NCBI RefSeq assembly: GCF_900142445.1
Contig: NZ_FRAV01000021.1
Coordinates: 28,856 to 92,855 of the forward strand
Direction of reading: 5' to 3'
Source: Chryseobacterium polytrichastri
Lineage (GTDB): Bacteria > Bacteroidota > Bacteroidia > Flavobacteriales > Weeksellaceae
DNA length: 64,000 nucleotides
Below the pieces are notes generated by a model. That model searched no databases. It worked only from the letters and a program-made list of their open reading frames with translations, and had not been told where the DNA came from. This document shows, in pieces, positions 50,435-61,100 of this stretch. Within the stretch, counting starts at the first letter, position 1, and every line of letters starts with the position of its first letter. A program made the translations under genes and the position numbers.

Positions 50435-53400
50435 ATGTATTTAGTTTTTGACACAGAAACCACAGGTTTACCAAAGAATTTTAACGCACCACTCTCAGAT
50501 TCAGACAACTGGCCAAGAATGGTTCAGATTGCGTGGCAATTGCACGATGACGATGGTGTTTTAATTGAAAACCAAGATTATATAATAAAACCGGAAGGAT
50601 ATGATATTCCTTTCAACGCAGCAAGGATTCACGGGATTACTACTAAGATTGCCAATGAAGAAGGGGTAGATCTTCAAGAGATTTTAGAAAAGTTCTCTAA
50701 AGTTTTAGATCGAGTAAGGGTTGTTTCCGGACACAATGTTGAATTTGATTACAATATTGTTGGAGCTGAATTTTTCAGAAAGAATATAGAAAACAATCTT
50801 CAGGAAAAGCCAAAAGCTGATACCATGATTTTGGGGACAAACTATTGTCAGCTTGGAGGAGGAAGAGGAGGAAAGTATAAATCTCCGAAACTAGAAGAAC
50901 TATACGAAAAATTATACGGAAATAAATTTGATGAGGCCCATAATGCAGCGGCCGATGTAAATGCTACAGCTCAGGTTTTCTTTGAAATGATGAGAATCGG
51001 GATTGTTCCTGCTGAAGTTTTAAAGATTTCTGAAGATCAATTACAATATTTTAAAACACTATATCCAGACCCAATAAAACCTTTTGGTATTGTTATCAGA
51101 AGGCAGGTTGCAGAGTTCAATAATAAGAAAAAGCAAAGTGACGCCGGAAATGTAGATGATATAGATCTTGGGAAATATTTCAATTTCAATAATCACAGTG
51201 TTTTCTCAACGTTAATGGCTACTTCAAGTATTTCAGATTTAATTAAGAAAGCTTCGGATGATCATTTTCCTGCTGTCGGAATCGTAGATACGGGAAACAT
51301 GATGGGGGCTTTCAAATTTGTTTCTGCAGTTGAAGGCGCAAATGGAGACAGAGCGAAAAAACATAAAGAATACATCGCTAAAAAGCAAGAAGCAGAAGAG
51401 AACGGAACTGATTTCGATGAAGTTGAACCAGACTCTGAACCTTTAATTCCTGTTGTGGGTTGTGAATTTTATATTTCAGATCGATACGAGCAGAAGCAGT
51501 TTACGAAAGATGATCCTGATAGAAGAACACAGGTTGTTCTTTTAGCAAAAGATTTTAATGGATATAAAAATCTGGCAAAACTTTCAAGTATAGGATTTTT
51601 AAAAGGGTTTTATTTTGGAGTTCCAAGGATTAGTCGAGAACTGATTGCTGAATATAAAGAAGGTTTAATTGCCTTGACTTCCGGGATTAATGGAAATATT
51701 CCGGATGCTATTTTAAATACCGGTGAACAAAAAGGGGAGGAGCTTTTCAAATGGTGGAAAGATACTTTTGAGGATGATTTTTATGTTCAGATTCAAAATC
51801 ATAAGCTTCCGGAAGAAGAGCATTTAAATGACGTTTTACTACATTTTGCAGATAAATATGATGTTAAAATTTTAGCTCAAAATGAAACTTTTTATACCAA
51901 TAAAGACGATTCTAATATTCAGGATATTGTAAGTTGTATCAAAGATGGTGAAAAGCAAACAACGCCTGTAGGTAAAGGTTTTGGGAAAAGAAGAGGACTT
52001 GCTGCAGGAGAATATTTTATTAAAAATTCTGATGAAATAAAAGAAGCGTTTTTAGCGTATCCTGATGCTTTTGATGCGTACGAGGAGTTTACCGCAAAAT
52101 TCAAACCTTATACTTTAAAAAGGGATGTTTTACTTCCTAAATTTGATATTCCTCAGGAATTTATTCATGCTGAAGATGAGGTTGATGGAGGGAAAAGAGG
52201 AGAGATGGCTTATTTAACTCACCTAACCTATGAAGGAGCAAGAAAAAGATATATTGATGGTATTACAGATGAAATAAAAGAACGTCTTGATTTCGAATTA
52301 GAAGTTATTGCCAATACAGGTTATCCGGGTTATTTCTTGATCGTACAGGATTTCTGTAATGAGGCAAGAAATATGGGGGTTTGGGTAGGTCCAGGTCGTG
52401 GTTCTGCAGCTGGTTCTGCGGTAGCATATTGTACAGGAATTACCAATGTAGACCCTATTAAATATGATTTACTTTTTGAGAGATTCTTGAATCCGGAAAG
52501 GATTTCAATGCCCGATATTGATATCGATTTTGATGATGAAGGTCGTGATAAAATCATTAAGTGGGTTGTTGAAAAGTACGGTAAAAATCAGGTAGCGCAG
52601 ATTATTACGTATTCTGTTCTTGGTGGAAAATCTGCCATTAAAGATGCGGGAAGAGTATTAGATGTTTCCATTCCTGAAACCAATAATATTGCTAAATTAA
52701 TTCCTCCAAGTCCGGGGATGAATATTGCGAAAGCATTAGCCAAATATGATAAACTGAAACCTGAAGATCAAATGTTGGTCGATGAGATGAGGTTTATTCT
52801 AAATAATTCTGAAGATCCACGATTTGGAGTGCTTGCCAGTGCTAAAAAGATGGAGGGCTGTATCAGAAATACCGGAATTCATGCTTGTGGAGTTATTATT
52901 ACACCAGAGGATGTGAGTAATTTGGTTCCCGTTACAATTGCTGCAAAGGATGCCGATATTTTGGTGTCTCAGTTTGATAACTCGGTGGCAGAAAGCGCAG
53001 GGCTTCTGAAAATGGACTTTTTGGGTCTTCGTACTTTAACGATTATAAAAGATGCTTTAAAATTAATTAAGCAACGTCATAATGTAGATATTGATCCGGA
53101 TACCATTCCGCTTGATGATACAAAAACCTATCAATTATTTAAAGAAGGAAGAACGGTTGGGATTTTCCAATATGAAAGTCCAGGGATGCAAAAATACATG
53201 AGAGAGCTTAAGCCTACGGTTTTTGCCGATCTTATTGCCATGAACGCACTGTACCGTCCTGGTCCTATTAAATACATCCCACTTTTCATTAACAGAAAGC
53301 ACGGAATTGAAGAAATTATTTACGATTTACCTGAAACCGAAGAATATTTAAAAGAGACCTACGGAATTACGGTTTATCAGGAACAGGTAATGCTTTTATC

Positions 53401-55096
53401 TCAAAAACTAGCCAATTTTACGAAAGGTGAGGCAGATACATTGAGAAAAGCGATGGGTAAAAAACAGATTGAAGTTCTTAATAAAATGTATCCTAAATTC
53501 ATTGAAGGAGGAAGAAAGAACAATCTTAATGAAGAACGGTTAGAAAAAATATGGAATGACTGGAAGGCCTTTGCAGAATACGCCTTCAACAAATCTCACT
53601 CCACTTGTTATGCTTTGATTGCGTATCATACAGCGTATTTAAAAGCAAATTATCCAGCCGAATACATGGCGAGTGTAATGAGTAATAACATTAACAATAC
53701 GGAATCAATTACCATGTTCATGGAAGATTGTAAAAGTATTGGGGTGGATGTTTTAGGTCCTGATGTAAATGAATCTCAGTATAAATTCTCAGTAAACGAA
53801 AAAGGCCAGATCCGTTTTGGATTAGGGGCAATTAAAGGGATTGGAGAAGGGCCAAGTGAGGCCATTACAAGAGAAAAAGGAAACGGAAGGTTTAAAAATA
53901 TTTACGATTTCTTTGAAAGAATCTTGCCTTCTCAAATGAATAAAAGAGTTTCTGAAAGTTTAGTGCTTGCAGGTGCTTTTGATGAATTAGACTCTTTCCA
54001 CCGTGGTCAGTATTTCGATATCGATATGGCAGGGAAAACTAATCTTGAAAGACTGATAAGATATGGGCAGAGTTTTCAGGAAGGTAAAAACGAGATGGAA
54101 CATTCTCTTTTTGCTGATTTTGCTGATGAAGTTCAGATTGAGCAACCAAAATTATTGCCGTGCCCGGAATGGCCGAATATGCATAAGTTGAATAAAGAAA
54201 AAGAAATCATTGGTTTCTATCTTTCTGCACATCCATTAGATGATTATAAATATCAGTTTCAGTTTATGCAGGGGCGACTTACTAAAAAATCGGTATTGGA
54301 GAAAGAGGAAGAGGAGAAGGTAGTTACTGATGAGGTACCGCTTCTGGAGCATGATACTCCGGATACTGCAGATCTTATAGAAATTGTTTCCGATGAATTA
54401 TCAATTGGAGAGGAAGAGGTAATAGAAGAAGTAGCTAAAAAAGCTGAGCCAAGAGGTAATTTTTTATTCTTGAATCTTGATGAGGTAGATGCTTACAAAG
54501 AGCAGGCTTTTGCAAATAAAGGAGAAGAGTTATTTGAAGAAAAGAAAAAAGACTGGAAAACACTCCAAAAAGAAAGAGAAAACGGTGGTGCTGGAAAAGA
54601 ATATACAGTTGCTGGTTTGATTACGGAATATAGAGTTCAGGATGGTTTTAAAAGCGGAGAGAAAGTAGCTTTCGTTACGTTGGAAGATTATTCAGGATCT
54701 TATTCTTTCAGATTGGGAGATAGGGACTATATGCGTTTGAAAGAAAAGTTGGAGGTGCAGCGGTTTGTTATTTTTAAAATAAAATTTGCTCAGGTAAAAG
54801 ACGGACGTGTTTTCGTTAATGTGAGTGATGTTATTGAATTGCAGGAAGCTTTTGAGAGGTTTGCAAAAAGTATTTCTTTGGTGATGGATGTGATGGATTT
54901 CAGAGCTGAAGATCTTGATTTTTTCAAAACAGTGCTCGATCGAAATAAAGGAGAACAGAAACTCAAATTTTACATTAAAAATATCGAAGATGATTCTCAA
55001 ATAGAATTGCAGTCGATGAAACATTCCGTAGATCTTAACGGAGATTTAATTAAAGAAATTCAGTTGCTCAATAAATATGAGTTTTATTTGAACTAA
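50435..55096 (+). CDS. dnaE: DNA polymerase III alpha subunit fused to a DnaQ-like proofreading exonuclease
   Basis: This 1553-residue protein is longer than E. coli DnaE (~1160). Residues 1-~190 are a DEDDh exonuclease: 'LVFDTETTGLP', 'VSGHNVEFDYN' and 'AHNAAADVNATA'. From ~245 the PHP domain begins, but its first His-x-Asp signature is altered: the segment around His254 reads 'FNNHSVFSTLM' where E. coli has HLRVHSDYS. The polymerase core follows, with 'GPGRGSAAGSAVAY' and catalytic 'PDIDIDFDDEG' (693-703), then the fingers and a C-terminal OB domain ('EYTVAGLITEYRVQDGFKSG'). The proofreading activity of a separate epsilon subunit is thus built into the same chain. The PHP site looks inactive. 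Confidence 0.95.
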   Translation: MYLVFDTETTGLPKNFNAPLSDSDNWPRMVQIAWQLHDDDGVLIENQDYIIKPEGYDIPFNAARIHGITTKIANEEGVDLQEILEKFSKVLDRVRVVSGHNVEFDYNIVGAEFFRKNIENNLQEKPKADTMILGTNYCQLGGGRGGKYKSPKLEELYEKLYGNKFDEAHNAAADVNATAQVFFEMMRIGIVPAEVLKISEDQLQYFKTLYPDPIKPFGIVIRRQVAEFNNKKKQSDAGNVDDIDLGKYFNFNNHSVFSTLMATSSISDLIKKASDDHFPAVGIVDTGNMMGAFKFVSAVEGANGDRAKKHKEYIAKKQEAEENGTDFDEVEPDSEPLIPVVGCEFYISDRYEQKQFTKDDPDRRTQVVLLAKDFNGYKNLAKLSSIGFLKGFYFGVPRISRELIAEYKEGLIALTSGINGNIPDAILNTGEQKGEELFKWWKDTFEDDFYVQIQNHKLPEEEHLNDVLLHFADKYDVKILAQNETFYTNKDDSNIQDIVSCIKDGEKQTTPVGKGFGKRRGLAAGEYFIKNSDEIKEAFLAYPDAFDAYEEFTAKFKPYTLKRDVLLPKFDIPQEFIHAEDEVDGGKRGEMAYLTHLTYEGARKRYIDGITDEIKERLDFELEVIANTGYPGYFLIVQDFCNEARNMGVWVGPGRGSAAGSAVAYCTGITNVDPIKYDLLFERFLNPERISMPDIDIDFDDEGRDKIIKWVVEKYGKNQVAQIITYSVLGGKSAIKDAGRVLDVSIPETNNIAKLIPPSPGMNIAKALAKYDKLKPEDQMLVDEMRFILNNSEDPRFGVLASAKKMEGCIRNTGIHACGVIITPEDVSNLVPVTIAAKDADILVSQFDNSVAESAGLLKMDFLGLRTLTIIKDALKLIKQRHNVDIDPDTIPLDDTKTYQLFKEGRTVGIFQYESPGMQKYMRELKPTVFADLIAMNALYRPGPIKYIPLFINRKHGIEEIIYDLPETEEYLKETYGITVYQEQVMLLSQKLANFTKGEADTLRKAMGKKQIEVLNKMYPKFIEGGRKNNLNEERLEKIWNDWKAFAEYAFNKSHSTCYALIAYHTAYLKANYPAEYMASVMSNNINNTESITMFMEDCKSIGVDVLGPDVNESQYKFSVNEKGQIRFGLGAIKGIGEGPSEAITREKGNGRFKNIYDFFERILPSQMNKRVSESLVLAGAFDELDSFHRGQYFDIDMAGKTNLERLIRYGQSFQEGKNEMEHSLFADFADEVQIEQPKLLPCPEWPNMHKLNKEKEIIGFYLSAHPLDDYKYQFQFMQGRLTKKSVLEKEEEEKVVTDEVPLLEHDTPDTADLIEIVSDELSIGEEEVIEEVAKKAEPRGNFLFLNLDEVDAYKEQAFANKGEELFEEKKKDWKTLQKERENGGAGKEYTVAGLITEYRVQDGFKSGEKVAFVTLEDYSGSYSFRLGDRDYMRLKEKLEVQRFVIFKIKFAQVKDGRVFVNVSDVIELQEAFERFAKSISLVMDVMDFRAEDLDFFKTVLDRNKGEQKLKFYIKNIEDDSQIELQSMKHSVDLNGDLIKEIQLLNKYEFYLN

Positions 55097-55458
55097 GATC
55101 AATATTTTATACATACTAAAGTGGCTTTTCAGTCACTTTTTTTTGTTTATATACGGTTTGAAGAAATATTTTATTCATAATCTTATAAATTGAGTGTTAA
55201 TTTTAGAGTTATTTTATTATGTTAAATCGTAAGTGTGTTGTATTTCAAGTATTTGTGACTAATATTTAAGTGATTAATAATCAAACATTTAATATTGTTT
55301 TTATTTTTATATTTTTCGTAATTAAATTAAATGATTGTTTGTTTTTATTGAATTGTTTTGTTTTTATGTTTCGATTATATTAAGTATTTATGATATTTTA
55401 TGATTTGTGTTTTAATTAATTATACATTTGTTTCTACAATTTTTATTTTTACTTACTT
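55097..55458. other. 362-bp intergenic region
   Basis: This very AT-rich stretch holds no gene. It contains a terminator for dnaE at 55118-55144 and a -7 box (TACATTTG, 55423-55430) 28 bp before the next gene, with TTTG at 55404-55407 as a -33 candidate at a short spacing. Confidence 0.6.
55118..55144 (+). terminator. Putative terminator of dnaE
   Basis: AAAGTG (55118-55123) pairs with CACTTT (55134-55139) around a 10-nt loop, followed by a TTTTTTT run. It lies 22 bp past the stop codon. Confidence 0.6.
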
Positions 55459-57972
55459 ATGAAAAAACTTTTACTCGCATGTATGATTGCTATTGGGATA
55501 GGAATCACTGCACAAACAACTGTCACTATAGGTGCAGGGGGTAGCACAGGTGGGACTACAGATAATGGAGCTCCCATTTATCGGTCAAGTAGTACCAGTA
55601 GCTATCAATACTCTAAATCTGCAGAACTTCTTACAACGGCAGATCTTACAGGAGCTTCCATTTTTTCGGGGGCAGCTATTAATTCTATAGCATATTATAA
55701 GACTACGGCTTTTAATGTATCTGGATCTAATGCCTGGACACTGAATGTGTATCTTAAAAACAGTGCTGCTACGGCATTGGCAAGTGGCACGGCTTGGGAT
55801 ACAATGACAAATGGAAGTACTTTATTTTACACTGCTACAATCAACAGTACCAATAATTTACCTGCGGCGGCTGGATGGGTGACCTTTGCCAATAACACCG
55901 GAAATGCATTTAGCTATACGGGCGGGGCTATTGAAGTGTATATTGATTGGGTTCCTTCTGGTACTCTTACAAGTCCTTATACAGGAGGAGCGTTTCAGTG
56001 GAAGTATGATACCTCAAATTTAACACAGTCTATTGGAACCAGTAATACTACAGCTATTCCTGGGACTACTAATTCTTTTTCAACATTTTCTAGACGTTAT
56101 CAAACTCAGTTAACGTATACTTCAGTACCGTGTTCAGGAACTCCTACTCCAGGTAATACAATTTCTTCAGGAAGTGCAGCGTGTGCTGGAGCTTATGCTA
56201 CAACGCTAAGTTTACAGAATAATACGCTAGGAAGCGGTGTTGCCTATCAGTGGTATTACAATGGGACTGCAGTTTCTGGGGCAACAAGCCCTACATTGAG
56301 TGCTACCATTTCGGCTGCAAGTACTTATTACTGTGCGGTTACCTGCTCTGGAAGTGGGGCTACTGCTAACTCTACCCCAGTTAGTTTAGTGGCACCAAGT
56401 AATGGTATTTCTTCTTTCCCTTGGAATGAAAACTTTGATACAATGGCTGCAGTAGGTGCTAATATATTACCTTCATGTTGGTTGTCTGCAGGTGGAGGAA
56501 GCTCTTCTACAACTCATTATACTACAGCTACGAGCGCAGGTAATACCTATAATGATCCTAAATCTGCACCAAATTATGTAACGATCTATTACCCTACAAC
56601 TAATGCTGCAGTGCTTTGGACTCCTAAGTTTTATTTAACAGCAGGACAGTCTTATGATTTCTCTTTCTATTGGGTAGGGGACGGTTATGCAGGATGGCAG
56701 GGTGATGTGCTTGTTAATGGTAATCAAGATGCTACGGGTGCGAGTAATCTTACTACGTTTATTACGTCTGCGCAAACTGCGGCAGGTGGTTCTAATAGTA
56801 CAAACTATACAAAAGTTAAAGTAACATATGTACCTACTGCAACAGGTAATTATACTTTTGGTGTGAAAACATTGGCAACAACATCGGCTCCGTATTATCT
56901 GGGATTTGATGACTTTAATGTAATGGTAACGCCTGCTTGTACAGAGCCTTCAGGAGTTACAGCATCTAATGTAACGACAGCTAATGCAACTGTTTCTTGG
57001 ACGGCTCCTGCTACAGTTCCTGCTAATGGATATGATATCTATTATAGTACATCTAATACTTCCCCTACAAATACAACAACTCCAAACTTTACAGGAGTGG
57101 CGGCTACTACTCAGGTTTTAAATGGTCTTTCTTCTTCTTCTACATATTATGTATGGGTAAGATCAAGATGTAGCTCTACGTCTCAAAGTATTTGGTCTCT
57201 TGTAGCATCATTTAATACGCTTTGTAGTGCGACTTCGGTACCATATACATTAAATTTTGATAATGTAGCAACCCCTGCGTTACCAAATTGTGCATCAGTT
57301 GAAAATCTTGGTAGTGGTAATCTTTGGACTACGGCTGCAGCACCAACGGATAGTCCTGGATTTACTACGCAGGTATTAACATATCTATATAATTCTTCTA
57401 GTGCTGCAAATACTTGGTTTTATACTCAAGGGATTAACTTGACAGCCGGAACACAATATACAATAAGCTATACTTATGGTAATAATTCAACCACATATGT
57501 TGAAAAATTAAAAATAGCATACGGGACCTCTCAGTCTTCTTCTGGAATGACTATTCCGTTAGCGGATCATCCAAATATTAATGATAAAATGGCACATACT
57601 GGAAGTGTTACCTTTACACTTACAGTTTCTGGAATATATTATTTTGGATTTAATGCTTATTCAGCTGCAGATCAGTATAATTTATACCTTGATGATATCA
57701 GTATTGTATCATCGGTATTAGCAACAAGTGAAGTTGCTGCTGCTAAGAATACAGTTAAAGTATATCCAAATCCTTTTTCTGATGTGTTGAATATTTCTGA
57801 TATCAATAATGTGAAATCTGTTTTGGTAACAGATATTGCTGGAAGATTAGTGAAAACTATAGCTAATCCTTCTTCTTCTCTTCAGTTGGGAGATTTGAAT
57901 TCCGGATTATACTTAATTACTTTAGAAATGAAAGATGGTTCTAAACAAACACTCAAAGCAATAAAAAAATAA
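55459..57972 (+). CDS. T9SS-exported surface protein with Ig-like and fibronectin type III domains
   Basis: This 837-residue protein has a signal peptide ending in TAQ (residues 1-19). After an N-terminal beta-rich domain (~20-220), residues ~226-302 form an Ig-like domain ('AYQWYYNGTAVSGATSPTLSA'). A jelly-roll-like domain follows, then a fibronectin type III domain at ~494-575 ('PSGVTASNVTTANATVSW'), a second jelly-roll-like domain, and a type A T9SS sorting domain ('VKVYPNPFSDVLNISDINNVK'). The role is probably an adhesin or a carbohydrate-binding surface protein; no enzyme motif is visible. It is followed by a terminator and by two more T9SS proteins with near-identical sorting domains. 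Confidence 0.88.
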   Translation: MKKLLLACMIAIGIGITAQTTVTIGAGGSTGGTTDNGAPIYRSSSTSSYQYSKSAELLTTADLTGASIFSGAAINSIAYYKTTAFNVSGSNAWTLNVYLKNSAATALASGTAWDTMTNGSTLFYTATINSTNNLPAAAGWVTFANNTGNAFSYTGGAIEVYIDWVPSGTLTSPYTGGAFQWKYDTSNLTQSIGTSNTTAIPGTTNSFSTFSRRYQTQLTYTSVPCSGTPTPGNTISSGSAACAGAYATTLSLQNNTLGSGVAYQWYYNGTAVSGATSPTLSATISAASTYYCAVTCSGSGATANSTPVSLVAPSNGISSFPWNENFDTMAAVGANILPSCWLSAGGGSSSTTHYTTATSAGNTYNDPKSAPNYVTIYYPTTNAAVLWTPKFYLTAGQSYDFSFYWVGDGYAGWQGDVLVNGNQDATGASNLTTFITSAQTAAGGSNSTNYTKVKVTYVPTATGNYTFGVKTLATTSAPYYLGFDDFNVMVTPACTEPSGVTASNVTTANATVSWTAPATVPANGYDIYYSTSNTSPTNTTTPNFTGVAATTQVLNGLSSSSTYYVWVRSRCSSTSQSIWSLVASFNTLCSATSVPYTLNFDNVATPALPNCASVENLGSGNLWTTAAAPTDSPGFTTQVLTYLYNSSSAANTWFYTQGINLTAGTQYTISYTYGNNSTTYVEKLKIAYGTSQSSSGMTIPLADHPNINDKMAHTGSVTFTLTVSGIYYFGFNAYSAADQYNLYLDDISIVSSVLATSEVAAAKNTVKVYPNPFSDVLNISDINNVKSVLVTDIAGRLVKTIANPSSSLQLGDLNSGLYLITLEMKDGSKQTLKAIKK

Positions 57973-57997
57973 TATTTAAACTGAATTTTAATGATTG

Positions 57998-58030
57998 ATA
58001 GCGGCTAGTTTTTAGCCGCTATTTTCATTT
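57998..58030 (+). terminator. Rho-independent terminator
   Basis: ATAGCGGCTA (57998-58007) and TAGCCGCTAT (58013-58022) form a 10-bp stem with a 5-nt loop, followed by TTTCATTTG. It lies 25 bp past the stop of the preceding gene. Confidence 0.8.
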
Positions 58031-58100
58031 GTTTTATCTCAAATTGATAATAAAATAAGTTAAATTAAAATTTTAATGGTAAAAAATTATGATATTTTTT

Positions 58101-58130
58101 GATTTTAATTGAAATATTTTTTTACTTTTA
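58101..58130 (+). promoter_or_regulatory. Promoter candidate of the repeat-rich T9SS gene
   Basis: TTG at 58099-58101 and TACTTTTA (58123-58130) are separated by 21 nt, one base from the consensus. The leader just before the ATG (AATTTTTATTTTAACT) resembles that of the upstream T9SS gene (AATTTTTATTTTTACT). Confidence 0.4.
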
Positions 58131-58156
58131 ACGCCTAATTTTTATTTTAACTAACC

Positions 58157-61100
58157 ATGAAGAAACTATTACTCACGTGCCTATTTTTTCTAATAGCCAC
58201 CTTTCTTAATGCCCAAATAGTATTGGGAAGTGGAACAACCAAAGGAGGATATGCTCCTATTGATGTTAACTACGGATATAATTTTACTGAGCAGATTTTT
58301 ACTAAAAGCGAAATCAATTCAACTGCAGGTAATATTACTGGGGTGAAATTCTATTTGTCAAATACATCTGATATTTCAAAATCGGTAGATTGGGTAGTGT
58401 ATGTTGGGCATACTACCAAAACGAACTTTACAAGCACATCAGACTGGGTTCCTGTGTCTAGCCTTACTCAGGTATTTTCAGGAGTTGTAAGTGTTGTGGC
58501 GGGCGAGGTTACAGTAACTTTTGCTACGCCATTTGCTTACAATAATGTTGATAATCTAGTACTGGCAATAGATGAAAATACACCAGATTTTACTGCTACA
58601 ACAAATAGGTTTTATACTTATGTCGGAGCTGCAAATTCAGGTTTGTATTTTAGAAGTGATACGGTAAACCCAGATCCTTTTGCTCCTGCAGCAGGAGAGA
58701 GGTCGAATGTAAAGTCACTTACTAATTTGCTAGGGCTTATGCCTGCATCAGCACCAGCTTGTCCGGTAGTTTCTGCTCCAACAGCTGCCGCAACAGGCGT
58801 TGCTCTTTTGCCAACAATCACTTGGGCTGCAGCATCCACAGCAGCATCTTATAAAATAAGTGTAGGAACTACTCCGGGAGGTACAGATATTGTGAATATG
58901 ACAGATGTGGGAAATGTAACAAGCTATACATTTACAACGGCTCTTAATTATAGTACAACATATTATTACACGGTTTCTGCAACGAATGTTATAGGGAATT
59001 CTACGGGGTGTGCAGAAAGAACCTTTACTACTGTTTCCGTAGCGTGTCCTTCCGTTTCTGCGCCAACTGCTGCTCAAACAGGATTATCTGTAAGACCTAC
59101 ATTTACTTGGCCTACGATATCAGGCGTAACAGGATATAGATTAAGTATTGGAACTTCTGCGGGTGCTAATAATATACTCAATAATTTTGATCTTGGGAAT
59201 GTATTAACGTATACATTAACCACAGCTCAACAGCTTACAGCCAACACGCAATATTTTTATACAGTTACTGCTTATAGTGGTAATTATTCATCTACAGGAT
59301 GTACAGAAAGAAACTTTAAAACGGCTAATGCAGCAATTCCTGCAAACGACGAATGTATTAATGCAGTAACGCTTACTGTAAATCCAGATTTAGCGTGCAC
59401 GGCTACAACGGCTGGAAATACATTAGGAGCTACAAATTCTTTAGCGGCAACACCATGCTTTGGAAATCCAGATGATGATGTTTGGTTTAAGTTTACGGCA
59501 ACAAGCAGTACTCATCATTTGAAATTTTCAGATATTGTTTCAACAGGTGTAATTAGTACAACGGATATGTATGTACAGGTCTTAGGTGGGGCTTGCGGCG
59601 CTCTTACAAGTGTGATCTGTTCTGATTCTGACGCTATCACAATTGTAAATGGATTAACTCCGGGAACAATCTATTATGTAAGAGTTTATACTTACGGTGG
59701 ACAGGGGAATAATGCAAGTTTCAACATCTGTGTTGGTACTCCTCCTGCAGCTCCAGCTAATGATGAATGTAGTAATGCAGTAACGGTAGCTGTAAATTCT
59801 GATATGAACTGTAGTTCAGTGATTTCTGGAACAACGCTTTCTGCTACCAATTCTAGTGTTGCGGTATCTCCTTGTACAGGAGTTGCTGATGATGATGTGT
59901 GGTACAAATTCACAGCAGTGGGTACTGCTCATACAATTTGGTTGAAAAATATTGTTTCAGTAGGTTTAAGTTCAGATACATCATTATATGCACAAGTATT
60001 TAGTGGAACTTGCGGAACATTAGCAAGTATTAAATGTATAACTTCAAACACAGCGTACACCTCTCTAACGGGATTGAATCCTGGCGGAACATATTATGTA
60101 AGAGTGTATAATTCTAATACAAACAGCACTTTAACTACCTATGCAAATACGTTTGATCTTTGTATTGGTACTCTGCCTCCTCCTCCTGCAAATGATGATT
60201 GTGTGAATGCAGTAACAGTAACGGTGAATCCGGATCTTAACTGTGGGTCTACAACATCAGGAACAACTTTATCTGCAACCAATTCAGGATTAGCAGTAAC
60301 GCCGTGTACGGGAGTGGCTGATGATGATGTTTGGTATAAATTTACAGCAGTAGGAGCTTCGCATACAATTTGGTTGAAAAATGTAGTTTCTGTAGGAAAC
60401 TCTTCATCTACTTCTTTATATGCACAAGTATTTAGTGGAGCTTGTGGAACCTTAACGAGTATTAAGTGTACAACTTCAAACACTGCTTACACTACCTTAA
60501 CAGCATTAACGCCTGGTCAAACGTATTATGTAAGAGTATATAACTCTAGTGCAAATACAACTACAAGTACTTATGCGAATACATTTGATCTTTGTATTGG
60601 TACTTTACCTCCTCCTCCTGCAAATGATGATTGTGTAAATGCAGTAACGGTAACGGTGAATCCGGATATTAACTGTGGATCTATAACATCAGGAACTACT
60701 TTATCTGCAACCAATTCAGTATTAGCAGTAACGCCATGTACAGGAGTGGCTGATGATGATGTTTGGTTTAAATTTACAGCGGTAGGAGCTTCACATACAC
60801 TTTGGTTGAAGAATATAGTTTCTGTAGGAAATTCTTCATCTACTTCTTTATATGCACAAGTATTTAGTGGAGTTTGTGGAACTTTAACAAGCATGACATG
60901 TATAACTTCAAATACTGCTTATACATCATTAACAGGATTAACTCCTGGTCAAACGTATTATGTAAGAGTATATAATTCAAATACAAATTCTGCTACAACT
61001 ATTTATGCGAATACATTTGATCTTTGTATTGGTACGCCACCACCACCACCGGCAAATGACGAATGTACAGGTGCAGTAGCTTTAACGGTTGGGGGGAATT

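Noticed and set aside
58618..60894. Long antisense ORFs inside the T9SS repeat gene
   Set aside because: They are shadows of the coding repeats on the other strand; their own repetition follows the 432-bp period of the sense gene.
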